DNA of 34,176 bases from Dehalococcoidales bacterium (GTDB taxonomy: Bacteria > Chloroflexota > Dehalococcoidia > Dehalococcoidales > UBA2162): contig CP070800.1 of assembly GCA_020343555.1 (NCBI GenBank), positions 1,599,337-1,633,512 on the forward strand, written 5' to 3'. Shown in pieces: positions 8,565 through 16,126 of the stretch. The translations under genes and the position numbers were made by a program. The notes below the pieces were generated by a model. The model did not search any database, had not been told where the DNA came from, and saw only the letters and a list, made by a program, of their open reading frames with translations. The number at the start of each line of letters is the position of its first letter. Positions within the stretch are counted from its first letter, which is position 1.

Positions 8565-8630
8565 CCCCCTCTCACCCGGTAAACTGATCTGCTCTGCGAC
8601 AAATCCACTGTGTGAGAGGGGGAATTTTTT
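8565..8630 (+). terminator. Rho-independent terminator with an 11-base perfect stem and long loop
   Basis: CCCCCTCTCAC (8565-8575) pairs perfectly with GTGAGAGGGGG (8612-8622), followed by AA and six T. The loop is 36 bases, unusually long for a simple terminator, so the 5' arm might be sequestered by another structure. It most simply ends the mraZ-ftsZ transcript. Confidence 0.65.
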
Positions 8631-8707
8631 CCAATATATCCAGTTATCTGTTCATAAACATAGTAACTTATAGTGATTTACAGGTACTTTCATAAAGCTA
8701 AAATGCC

Positions 8708-8759
8708 TTGACAAACCACTATATATTGTGGTAATTTAATTTCCTGTTCTATATAGTGT
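8708..8759 (+). promoter_or_regulatory. nrdR-nrdJ promoter with NrdR box
   Basis: TTGACA (8708-8713) is a perfect -35. The 16-base CCACTATATATTGTGG (8716-8731) fits the NrdR-box consensus (core CwATATATwG) and fills the space between -35 and the expected -10, so bound NrdR would block RNA polymerase. The half-match ATATAGTGT (8751-8759) looks like a degenerate second box, centre 28 bases downstream. NrdR boxes usually occur in pairs about three helical turns apart. The -10 itself is poor. Confidence 0.75.
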
Positions 8760-8770
8760 GGGGTTGTGGA

Positions 8771-9310
8771 ATGAATTGTCCGTATTGTGGATATCATGAT
8801 TCAAGAGTGATCGACTCTCGCGATGCCACCGACGGGATACGACGTCGGCGTCTTTGCCTTAGCTGTAATGCTCGGTTCACTACCTATGAACGTCTACAGC
8901 CAGCGGGTCTGTACGTAATCAAGAAAGACCAGCGACGCGAGGAATTCAATAAGGAAAAACTACTTACCGGTATACGTAAAGCATGTGAAAAACGACCTCT
9001 TCCTACCGGAACTATAGATAAGCTGGCAGATGAAATTGAAACAGAGCTTGAGACACTGAACAAAGTGGAAATACCAAGTACAGCGATCGGAGATATGGTG
9101 ATGAACAGACTCAAAAGTCTGGATTATATTGCCTACATTCGGTTTGCCAGTGTGTATCGTGATTTTACCGATATCACCGCATTAAAGCGTGAAATAGACC
9201 ACCTTGTCAGTGACGAACCGGAAATATCCGGTAATTCCAGTCAACTACCGTTAATACCAGAACAAGAAGTGTTTACCTCCATGAGAACTCGTCACAGGAG
9301 TCGGCGATGA
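8771..9310 (+). CDS. nrdR: Transcriptional repressor NrdR
   Basis: 179 residues. NrdR senses ATP/dATP with an ATP-cone and represses ribonucleotide reductase genes. The N-terminal zinc ribbon uses C3, C6, C29 and C32 (MNCPYCGYHDS, LCLSCNARF), followed by the conserved FTTYER and the ATP-cone (about 46-136). The frame opens earlier with a GTG at 8756, but that lies inside the second NrdR half-box, and the family begins at the zinc ribbon, so ATG 8771 is chosen. The C-terminal 40 residues after the ATP-cone are variable. It overlaps nrdJ by four bases (ATGA), so translation of the two is coupled. Confidence 0.95.
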   Translation: MNCPYCGYHDSRVIDSRDATDGIRRRRLCLSCNARFTTYERLQPAGLYVIKKDQRREEFNKEKLLTGIRKACEKRPLPTGTIDKLADEIETELETLNKVEIPSTAIGDMVMNRLKSLDYIAYIRFASVYRDFTDITALKREIDHLVSDEPEISGNSSQLPLIPEQEVFTSMRTRHRSRR

Positions 9311-11967
9311 GTGACGAAGAAAGATCAAAAAGCAGGCGAATGCCTGAACTGAATCGTACCGAAATACTCAAGGCAGTTGTTGCCGATGCGGAGTCTATGG
9401 GATTACGTGACAAAGACAAGATCGAGCAACTGACAAGCCGTGTAATCGAACGTCTTGAACATGCTCAACCGTTCCCCGGGATGGAGGATCTTGTTCCCAA
9501 AGCGCGTACCACACCTAGACGTGTTCCAAGCAGAGCCGAGATACAGGCAATAGTTAAGGAAATACTTGAGTCCGACGACGACAAACCCAAATCAATTCAA
9601 GATCAGGAAGTAACAAGCATGAACCAGGAAAAGCCGGTAGAAACACCCGTCACCGAAAAAAAGGAGGCTGAACCGATGGCAGAACAAATGACCAAGGCAA
9701 AAGTAACCAAACAATCACCGGAAGGCCTTGAATTAACAGAGAACGCTCTCCGTGTCCTTGAGCGACGTTATCTCCAGAAGGACAACGAAGGACGGGTGAT
9801 AGAAGCGCCTGCTGAACTCTTTCGTCGTGTGGCTAAAGCTGTAGCATCGGCGGAAACCGCATATGATGAATCTGCCGATACATCTGCCGTAGAAGAAGAA
9901 TTTTATTCAATCATGGCGAACCTGGATTTTCTGCCAAACTCCCCCACTCTGATGAATGCCGGGAGAGAACTCGGTCAGCTTTCAGCCTGTTTCGTTCTTC
10001 CTATAGACGACACCATGGAGTCTATCTTTGATGCTGTGAAAAATACCGCGCTTATTCACAAAAGTGGCGGCGGTACCGGGTTTTCATTTACCCGTCTCAG
10101 ACCCGAAACTGACAGGGTTGGTTCCACAGGAGGGGTTGCCAGTGGACCGATTTCTTTCATGAAAGCCTTTGACGCTACTACTGATGTAATAAAACAAGGC
10201 GGGACACGGCGCGGCGCCAACATGGCAATTCTGAATGTAGACCATCCTGACATAGCAAAGTTCATCACTGCCAAGGAAGATATGACTTCTCTGACAAATT
10301 TTAACCTGTCGGTTGCCGTAACTGAAACCTTTATGGAAGCAGTCAAAGCAGATTCTGATTTCAATCTTATAAATCCACGTTCCGGTGAAGTGCAACAAAC
10401 AATCAGGGCAAAAGAACTCTTCGACAAAATAGTCGATATGGCATGGAAGACCGGTGATCCCGGTATCGTATTCATCGACCGTATCAATGAATACAATCCT
10501 ACTCCTCAACTCGGAAAGATAGAAAGCACCAATCCCTGCGGAGAACAGCCTCTGCTTCCTTATGAATCATGTAATCTCGGTTCGATAAATCTCAGCCATA
10601 TGTTAAAGGAATCCAAAGGGAAAACGGTTATTGATCACGAAAAACTGGCTGCCACTATCAGGACAGCTGTAAGATTCCTCGACAACGTTATCGACGTCAA
10701 TCGATTCCCTATACCGGCTATAGCCGAGACAACCAGGAGTACCAGGAAGATAGGCCTTGGCATAATGGGTTTTGCCGACATGTTGATCCAGATGGGCATC
10801 CCTTATAACTCTGATGAAGCTCTGCAGACTGGTGAAGAGATAATGAGATTCGTCAACGAGGAGGCTATCAAAGCCTCGGTAGCCCTGGCGGAAGAAAGAG
10901 GGGTATTCCCGACTTTCGAAGGGAGTATTTACGACACTCCGGAAGGACCAAGACCAAGGAATGCTACCTGTACTACCATAGCACCGACTGGAACACTCAG
11001 TATCATCACAGGTTGTTCCAGCGGAATTGAGCCGCTTTTTGCCCTCAGTTATATCCATAATATACTCGACGGTGCCCGGATGGTCGAAGTTAATCCATTC
11101 TTCGACCAGACCGCTAGAGAGTGTGGATTCTACACGGATAAACTGATGGAACAACTTGCTACAGGAACACAACTACACTCAATGAAGGATATTCCTGATG
11201 ATATCAAGCAAATTTATGTTACCGCGCACGATATCACACCGAAATGGCACGTAAAAATGCAGGCAGCTTTCCAGAAATCAACCCACAATGCCGTATCCAA
11301 AACGGTCAATTTCCCTGAAGAAGCGACCCGCGAGGATATAGCCAACGTATATATGATGGCCTACGAGCAAGAACTGAAGGGCATTACCATATACCGGGAT
11401 AAGAGTCGTGAATATCAGCCTTTAAGCACCGCTCCTGTCGAAAACAAGGTAGAAGAACTTCCTGTCAGGACCGGTATCAGCCCGAGAGAACGTCCCAAGG
11501 TTACTACAGCGACAGTTGAAGAAGTAATGACCGGCTGCGGCGGGATCTATGTAACCGTAGGTTCGGATGAGTTCGGCATCTGTGAAGTCTTCCTTACGCT
11601 GGGTAAAAGTGGTGGGTGTGCTTCAGCCCAGCTTGAAGCGATCGGGCGACTGATCTCGGTAGCTCTTCGAGCCGGTATCGATATGAACTCTATAATCAAG
11701 CAGCTGCGCGGGATTCGCTGTCCCTCGATAGCCTGGTCCGAAGGTAAATCCATTCTTTCCTGTGCCGACGCGATAGCGACCGTCCTGGAAAGGCATAATA
11801 ATCCGGATACCGACAGTGACGTGGATACCGCCTCCTCAAATACACCGATTCAACCGACCCTGAACCTTACCAGGAATGTTGGTGGCCAGTGTCCTGATTG
11901 CGGGAGTCTGCTCGCCTACCAGGAAGGTTGCTTCACCTGCCACGGATGCGGCTACACAAAGTGTTAG
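9307..11967 (+). CDS. nrdJ: B12-dependent (class II) ribonucleotide reductase NrdJ
   Basis: 886 residues. Reduces ribonucleotides to deoxyribonucleotides using adenosylcobalamin to make the thiyl radical, so it works with or without oxygen. The active site is NPCGE (N409, C411, E413), with redox cysteines at C228 (LSACFVLP) and C422 (ESCNLGSIN). Phosphate and substrate loops (NATCTTIAPTGTLS) are intact. The C-terminus has a four-plus cysteine ribbon (CPDCGSLL, CFTCHGCGYTKC) typical of class II enzymes for re-reduction. The first 125 residues are a poorly conserved extension with a helical segment and a Pro/Glu/Lys-rich linker. AAGGAGG (9661-9667), 8 bases before an in-frame ATG at 9676, could start a 763-residue form. 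Expression is probably repressed by NrdR. Confidence 0.95.
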   Translation: MSDEERSKSRRMPELNRTEILKAVVADAESMGLRDKDKIEQLTSRVIERLEHAQPFPGMEDLVPKARTTPRRVPSRAEIQAIVKEILESDDDKPKSIQDQEVTSMNQEKPVETPVTEKKEAEPMAEQMTKAKVTKQSPEGLELTENALRVLERRYLQKDNEGRVIEAPAELFRRVAKAVASAETAYDESADTSAVEEEFYSIMANLDFLPNSPTLMNAGRELGQLSACFVLPIDDTMESIFDAVKNTALIHKSGGGTGFSFTRLRPETDRVGSTGGVASGPISFMKAFDATTDVIKQGGTRRGANMAILNVDHPDIAKFITAKEDMTSLTNFNLSVAVTETFMEAVKADSDFNLINPRSGEVQQTIRAKELFDKIVDMAWKTGDPGIVFIDRINEYNPTPQLGKIESTNPCGEQPLLPYESCNLGSINLSHMLKESKGKTVIDHEKLAATIRTAVRFLDNVIDVNRFPIPAIAETTRSTRKIGLGIMGFADMLIQMGIPYNSDEALQTGEEIMRFVNEEAIKASVALAEERGVFPTFEGSIYDTPEGPRPRNATCTTIAPTGTLSIITGCSSGIEPLFALSYIHNILDGARMVEVNPFFDQTARECGFYTDKLMEQLATGTQLHSMKDIPDDIKQIYVTAHDITPKWHVKMQAAFQKSTHNAVSKTVNFPEEATREDIANVYMMAYEQELKGITIYRDKSREYQPLSTAPVENKVEELPVRTGISPRERPKVTTATVEEVMTGCGGIYVTVGSDEFGICEVFLTLGKSGGCASAQLEAIGRLISVALRAGIDMNSIIKQLRGIRCPSIAWSEGKSILSCADAIATVLERHNNPDTDSDVDTASSNTPIQPTLNLTRNVGGQCPDCGSLLAYQEGCFTCHGCGYTKC

Positions 11968-11986
11968 CTTCAGTGCAATAGACTAG

Positions 11987-12027
11987 AAATAGAAAGGGAA
12001 GGCAAAAAGCCCTCCCTTTCTATTTTT
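11987..12027 (+). terminator. Rho-independent terminator of nrdR-nrdJ
   Basis: A 17-base stem with a single mismatch (left arm 11987-12003, right arm from 12009 to about 12025) closes a 5-A loop and runs into T5 at 12023-12027. The flanking A and T runs could let it act in both directions, but no minus-strand gene ends here. Confidence 0.85.
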
Positions 12028-12065
12028 ATCTTCGCTATATTATGGTATTTTCATACTCAAGGCTG

Positions 12066-12071
12066 TATAAT
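12066..12071 (+). promoter_or_regulatory. Probable -10 box of the 12.1-14.8 kb operon
   Basis: A perfect TATAAT, with only a poor -35 upstream. It overlaps the earliest possible ATG (12070), which argues that the protein starts at ATG 12100 instead, about 22 bases after the predicted transcription start. Confidence 0.45.
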
Positions 12072-12099
12072 GCAAAAAAAATTAAGGGTAGTCAAGTAT

Positions 12100-12990
12100 A
12101 TGGATAAAAAGATAGGATTTATCGGTCTTGGTATCATGGGAAAACCGATGTCCCTCAACCTGCTTAAAGCCGGTTTCGATGTGACTGTATACAATCGCAC
12201 GGAATCAAAAACTGCCGAACCGGTATCTCAAGGAGCGAGAAAGGCAGGTTCACCGGCTGAAGCAGCCGTTAATTCTACTGTGATTATTACTATCGTATCA
12301 GATACTCCGGATGTTGAGAGTGTCATTCTCGGGGAAAACGGGGTGATCGAGAGTATCCAACCGAATTCGGTTGTAATAGATATGAGTACGATATCACCGG
12401 AAACCACCAGGAAGATAGCTGCCCGATTAAAGGAAAAAGGAGCTGATATGCTGGATGCGCCGGTCAGTGGTGGCGAACAGGGTGCGATCGACGGAACATT
12501 ATCGATAATGACCGGTGGAGAAACTGCTATATTCGAACGATGCCTTCCTGTGCTCCAGGCCATGGGAAAAAATATCATCCATGTAGGCTCGAACGGCATG
12601 GGACAGACGGTAAAACTTGTCAACCAGATTCTTGTTTCCGGCACTCTCAACAGTGTCACAGAAGCCCTCATATTCGCCCAAAAATCAGGAGTAGACTTGG
12701 AAAAGGCGATAGATGCCGTAAAAGGTGGCGCAGCAGGCTCCTGGCAGCTGGCAAACCTGGCACCGCGAATTATCGAGCGAGATTTCAGACCAGGCTTTAT
12801 GATAGACCTGATGGTCAAGGACCTGAACCTGGTAACCGGAAGTGCAGGAGAGATGGGCATTAACCTCCCGATAACCAGCCGTGTGAAAGAAATGTATGAA
12901 ATACTCCAGTCTGAAGGAGAAGGTAAAAACGGCACCCAGGCGCTGGTTAAAGCACTCGAAAAATTCACCGGTATCCGGGTAGAAAAGTAA
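12100..12990 (+). CDS. Beta-hydroxyacid dehydrogenase (3-hydroxyisobutyrate dehydrogenase family)
   Basis: 296 residues, normal for this family of NAD(P)-dependent oxidoreductases, which oxidise 3-hydroxyisobutyrate or reduce tartronate or succinic semialdehydes. The Rossmann loop is GFIGLGIMGKPM (GLGIMG at 9-14), the substrate signature is DAPVSGGEQGA (about 119-129), and the catalytic lysine is K172 in GQTVKLVNQ. Substrate cannot be read from the sequence; glyoxylate/semialdehyde reductases share all these motifs. It leads a plus-strand run with a membrane protein, a cupin and a methyltransferase. ATG 12100 is preferred over 12070, which sits in the -10 box. Confidence 0.88.
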   Translation: MDKKIGFIGLGIMGKPMSLNLLKAGFDVTVYNRTESKTAEPVSQGARKAGSPAEAAVNSTVIITIVSDTPDVESVILGENGVIESIQPNSVVIDMSTISPETTRKIAARLKEKGADMLDAPVSGGEQGAIDGTLSIMTGGETAIFERCLPVLQAMGKNIIHVGSNGMGQTVKLVNQILVSGTLNSVTEALIFAQKSGVDLEKAIDAVKGGAAGSWQLANLAPRIIERDFRPGFMIDLMVKDLNLVTGSAGEMGINLPITSRVKEMYEILQSEGEGKNGTQALVKALEKFTGIRVEK

Positions 12991-13008
12991 TACTGTTGAG
13001 AGGTATAT

Positions 13009-13692
13009 ATGATAATCCATGACGATAGCAAACAGAATAACTCCGAGTTCCCTCCCGAGGTAGGTGCCTGTTATGGGAATGGTATGAGCAAGATGAGTAA
13101 GAATTTTCTTGATTTACTCTTGATCACTATCGTTGTTTTTATAATTGGGATACCTTCATGGATAGGAACTACCGTTACAAGCTGGACAGATCCTTTTGGA
13201 TTATGGGGATTATTTGAGTTTTTTTACAGTCTTCTCGTAACCGGACCGCTGGGATTTGGAGTAATGTATGCCTATCTAAAAGCCGCCCGGGGTGAAAAAC
13301 CAGAGATTAATGACCTGTTAAAAGTGCTTGAAAACTATTGGAACGTTCTCCTGGCATATATTATATCCGGAATTATTATATTCATTGGTTTTATTCTCCT
13401 GATAATTCCTGGGATAATATTCGCCTGTAAACTGTCATTTGTCCCTTACCTGGTAATCGATAAGAAAATGGACGCTGTAGCGGCAATACAGGAAAGCTGG
13501 CGTCTTACAAACGGGTATGCTTTGACGGTATTCGTTATAGCTTTGCTTGCTATACCGATATCTATCGGTGGGTTTCTTCTGTTCGGAGTAGGCATAATAC
13601 TCGCCCAGATGTGGATTGGTCTGAGTTTTGCATCGTTATACCACGCAGTTATATCAAGAATGAATCCGGAATTATCAGCAATCTCACCATAA
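13009..13692 (+). CDS. Multi-pass membrane protein of unknown function
   Basis: 227 residues. After a polar N-terminus of about 30 residues come roughly five hydrophobic segments (about 34-55, 68-88, 110-136, 160-180 and 182-205). The segment LLIIPGIIFACKLSFVPYLV followed by an Ala-rich helix and AIQESWRLTNG resembles DUF975-like and glycerophosphodiesterase-associated membrane domains, in which a similar SxxLTxG stretch recurs. No catalytic residues are seen. A GAGAGG site lies 5 bases before the ATG, 18 bases after the dehydrogenase, so the two are likely co-transcribed. A later ATG at residue 26 (MSKMSKN) is possible. Function not known. Confidence 0.75.
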   Translation: MIIHDDSKQNNSEFPPEVGACYGNGMSKMSKNFLDLLLITIVVFIIGIPSWIGTTVTSWTDPFGLWGLFEFFYSLLVTGPLGFGVMYAYLKAARGEKPEINDLLKVLENYWNVLLAYIISGIIIFIGFILLIIPGIIFACKLSFVPYLVIDKKMDAVAAIQESWRLTNGYALTVFVIALLAIPISIGGFLLFGVGIILAQMWIGLSFASLYHAVISRMNPELSAISP

Positions 13693-13722
13693 TCGTCGAC
13701 CGAATACCTAAAGGAGTACAAA

Positions 13723-14178
13723 ATGGCAGGAAAATATGAAAAATACATACTGACCGATCTGGTCGTACCCGATGATGTCGCCGCCAGGATGGACGAATAC
13801 AATCAACGGGCTACAAGAATATTATGGCTTGAAGATTTTGTAATTAATGGGGCGCCCAGTATAATCACCTCCTGGTACTGGAAAGCCACGGATGATGAAG
13901 GAACTCCGTCTCACACACATGATTTCGATGAGGTAGTAGGCTTCTTCGGCAGTGATACCGACAATCCAAGCGATCTTTGCGGTGAAGTTGAATTCTGGCT
14001 TGAAGATGAAAAATACACCCTCGAAAAGAGTTGTTTGATCTACTGTCCTGCCGGCTTGCGGCACTGTCCTCTCCGTGTGGTAAAAGTAGACAGACCTATA
14101 TTCTTCCTGGCGGTATCCCTGACCAGTAAGTACGTAAAAGACAGTATTGTCAGGGGAGTTGGCAAAGACGAAGAATAG
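13723..14178 (+). CDS. Cupin-fold protein, function unknown
   Basis: 151 residues. The pattern SHTHDFDEVVGFFGSD (H64, H66, E70) and a later H114 (PAGLRHCP) match the two metal-ligand motifs of a single-domain cupin, with beta-strand-rich sequence between. This suggests a metal-binding beta-barrel, but no reaction can be named. A good AAAGGAG site precedes the ATG. The last 30 bases overlap the next gene's start, so translation of the methyltransferase is probably coupled to this one. Confidence 0.75.
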   Translation: MAGKYEKYILTDLVVPDDVAARMDEYNQRATRILWLEDFVINGAPSIITSWYWKATDDEGTPSHTHDFDEVVGFFGSDTDNPSDLCGEVEFWLEDEKYTLEKSCLIYCPAGLRHCPLRVVKVDRPIFFLAVSLTSKYVKDSIVRGVGKDEE

Positions 14179-14842
14179 ACAATTATTCGATAATTCGGCT
14201 GAATTCTACAACGAGTGGTTTACCTCTCCTATCGGTAAACTGGTTCTTGAAACGGAACAGGAACTTATCAACCGTTTTGTCGATCCTGCTCCAGGAGACA
14301 GAGTCCTCGATGCCGGGTGCGGAACGGGTATTTTTACAATCGACTTCCTGAAAGCCGGCGCCACAGTCACCGGACTGGACATATCCCGCGGAATGCTTCT
14401 AAATGCCGTCACAGGACTGAAAAATATGCCCTTTTTCGTCATACAGGGTGACATACGTAAACTACCTTTCGATAATGATTCGTTCGATAAGACCGTGTCC
14501 ATTACAGCCCTTGAGTTTATTGAAGACGCTCAAACAGCAGTGAATGAGTTGTTCAGAGTTACCCGTCCGGACGGAATTGTAGTCGTAGCCACATTAAACA
14601 GCCTTAGCCCCTGGGCTGTCCGCCGGAGTGAGAAAGGCGAAGAGCATCTTCTTGAAAACGCTTATTATCGATCACCGTCCGATCTATTCTTTTTGGCTGG
14701 GGTTGAAGGAGAAACAGAGACGGTGGTCCATTTCATGAATGATGATGACCCCGAAAAAGCAATAATTACAGAAAGAGAAGGAAAGCTAAGAAAACTTGAT
14801 ACCGGCGCGTTCGTAGCTGTTCGCTGGCAGAAACCCAGCTAA
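14147..14842 (+). CDS. Class I SAM-dependent methyltransferase
   Basis: 231 residues with a complete SAM-binding core: motif I VLDAGCGTG (53-61), the acidic ribose-binding end of strand two (VTGLDISRGM), motif II GDIRKLPFDNDSFD and motif III-like FRVTRPDGIVVVATLN. This is the Methyltransf_11 (UbiE-like) subtype that acts on small molecules; the substrate is unknown. The start is uncertain: TTG 14147 gives the longest frame, TTG 14159 is a second choice, and no ATG lies before the core. Either start is inside the upstream cupin gene. It ends convergently with mutM, their stop codons interlocking within four bases (CTAA at 14839-14842). Confidence 0.88.
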   Translation: MSGELAKTKNRQLFDNSAEFYNEWFTSPIGKLVLETEQELINRFVDPAPGDRVLDAGCGTGIFTIDFLKAGATVTGLDISRGMLLNAVTGLKNMPFFVIQGDIRKLPFDNDSFDKTVSITALEFIEDAQTAVNELFRVTRPDGIVVVATLNSLSPWAVRRSEKGEEHLLENAYYRSPSDLFFLAGVEGETETVVHFMNDDDPEKAIITEREGKLRKLDTGAFVAVRWQKPS

Positions 14843-15663
14843 CTCGATTTATCTGCCTGGCATTTAGGGCAATAGTAGGTTCCACGTCCTCTTACTACCA
14901 TTCTTTCTATGGGTGTCCCACATACGTTACACGGCTGACCACCTCGATGAGCCACATTAAACTCGAAGTGTGCCGTTCCTTCACTGCCGTCAGGACGATA
15001 ATACGTATTAACGCTGGCTCCTTTATTCTCGATCGCCGCATACAAAATTCTGCGAATAGCTTTATATAAGTGCTTTTTTTCTTTATCTGAGAGGCTTTCA
15101 GGCAGCCGTACGGGATAAATTCCGGTATCGAACATTACTTCGTCGGCATACATACTCCCAATGCCTGCAATAACATTCTGGTCGCAGAGAAGGGCTTTCA
15201 TCGGAGCTTTTCGGTTTAGCAGTCGTTCTCTGAAAACATCTATCGTAAAATCGTCCTTCAAAGGTTCAGGACCCAGTTTACCGATGACAGGCTCAGGATC
15301 GTCTACCAGACGCATAACGCCGAATTTCCGCGGATCTCGAAACACAATATCTGTATCATTATCCAGATGTATCACGGCCCGTGTGAAACGCGGAAGCTCA
15401 TCCTCTTTCTTTTGTACCAGCAGCGAGCCGGTCATTTTCAGGTGAATTATCATATAATCACCACTGCTAAGGCTGAAGATGAGATACTTGCCACGCCGGT
15501 CAAGCGCAAGGATTTCCTGTCCTATAACTCCTCTTTCAAAATCTTCAACCTGGATCTTCTTGACTATTCTGTCCCATTCAAAAGTCAGACCGGTGATCCG
15601 CCGTCCGATAATGTGCGGAGTAAGTTCATTCCTTACCGTTTCAACTTCAGGCAGTTCAGGCAT
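14839..15663 (-). CDS. mutM: Formamidopyrimidine-DNA glycosylase (Fpg/MutM)
   Basis: 274 residues, standard length. Removes 8-oxoguanine and formamidopyrimidines and nicks the abasic site. The catalytic N-terminus PELPEVETVRNEL (Pro2 nucleophile, Glu3), Lys59 in RRGKYLIF, the helix-two-turn-helix NVIAGIGSMYADE and the C-terminal zinc finger (CNVCG, then RGTYYCPKCQ) are all there, so the enzyme should be active. The AAGGAAGTG site supports ATG 15663. It is the last gene of a minus-strand series downstream of polA, MFS and GNAT; the pairing with polA is sensible for base-excision repair but may be fortuitous. Confidence 0.97.
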   Translation of the reverse strand: MPELPEVETVRNELTPHIIGRRITGLTFEWDRIVKKIQVEDFERGVIGQEILALDRRGKYLIFSLSSGDYMIIHLKMTGSLLVQKKEDELPRFTRAVIHLDNDTDIVFRDPRKFGVMRLVDDPEPVIGKLGPEPLKDDFTIDVFRERLLNRKAPMKALLCDQNVIAGIGSMYADEVMFDTGIYPVRLPESLSDKEKKHLYKAIRRILYAAIENKGASVNTYYRPDGSEGTAHFEFNVAHRGGQPCNVCGTPIERMVVRGRGTYYCPKCQADKSS

Positions 15664-15691
15664 ATTTCACTTCCTTACTCTTATATACTAG

Positions 15692-16126
15692 TTATTCAAA
15701 CGGCCTGATAAACCTGTACCCATTTACCTGATATCCAAGCCGTTTATAGAATTTATGGGCTTCCTCTTCCCTGGCAAATCCACTGACAAGCCACATTCCT
15801 TTACACCCAAGGTTTCTAGCCTGCTTATCAGCATAATCCATCATAAAACGCCCCACTCCCATTTTCTGTGACTCAGGTCGCACAACTATTGCGGATATTT
15901 CTCCGAATTTACTCACTTCCTCCAGATTAACTCGTATTCTGAAACCGAGAAGCCCAAGGATACTATTATCTTCTTCGCAGACAAACAGGTAATCTATGTC
16001 GCTTTTTTCTATGTATTCCAGCCTGTCCAGCATTCCTTCCCTTGATAGAGTATGCCCGGCTAACCCAGTCATTAGGTCACAGAGTGCATCGATGTCTTCC
16101 GATTCGGCTTTTCTCATGCTCAGCAC
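15692..16126 (-). CDS. GNAT-family N-acetyltransferase
   Basis: 144 residues, one GNAT domain: RKAESEDIDALCDLM at the start, FGEISAIVVRPESQKMGVGR carrying the acetyl-CoA pyrophosphate loop (QKMGVG), and the closing KFYKRLGYQ. The acceptor (amine, protein N-terminus, antibiotic) cannot be told. GAGGAGAG, 6 bases before a GTG at 16126, supports that start; ATG 16117 is an alternative. The GTG overlaps the stop of the MFS gene by one base, so the two are translated in tandem. Confidence 0.88.
   Translation of the reverse strand: MLSMRKAESEDIDALCDLMTGLAGHTLSREGMLDRLEYIEKSDIDYLFVCEEDNSILGLLGFRIRVNLEEVSKFGEISAIVVRPESQKMGVGRFMMDYADKQARNLGCKGMWLVSGFAREEEAHKFYKRLGYQVNGYRFIRPFE

Larger units (their letters stand above)
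8347..8770. other. 424-base spacer between ftsZ and nrdR: structured, regulatory, no gene seen
   Basis: Reading from left to right it holds an imperfect stem-loop (8408-8454), two related palindromes (8502-8513 and 8543-8552), a pyrimidine-rich stretch with two C6 runs (8553-8569), a long-stem terminator (8565-8630), an AT-rich stretch, and the nrdR promoter with its NrdR box (8708-8759). No tRNA, B12-riboswitch core or convincing reading frame was recognised. Confidence 0.7.

Noticed and set aside
10603..11172. 189-residue minus-strand frame inside nrdJ
   Set aside because: Shadow of a strongly conserved enzyme gene; no start signal or family features.
12228..13031. 267-residue frame opposite the hydroxyacid dehydrogenase
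   Set aside because: The plus strand has full family motifs; the opposite frame has no recognisable domain or ribosome site.
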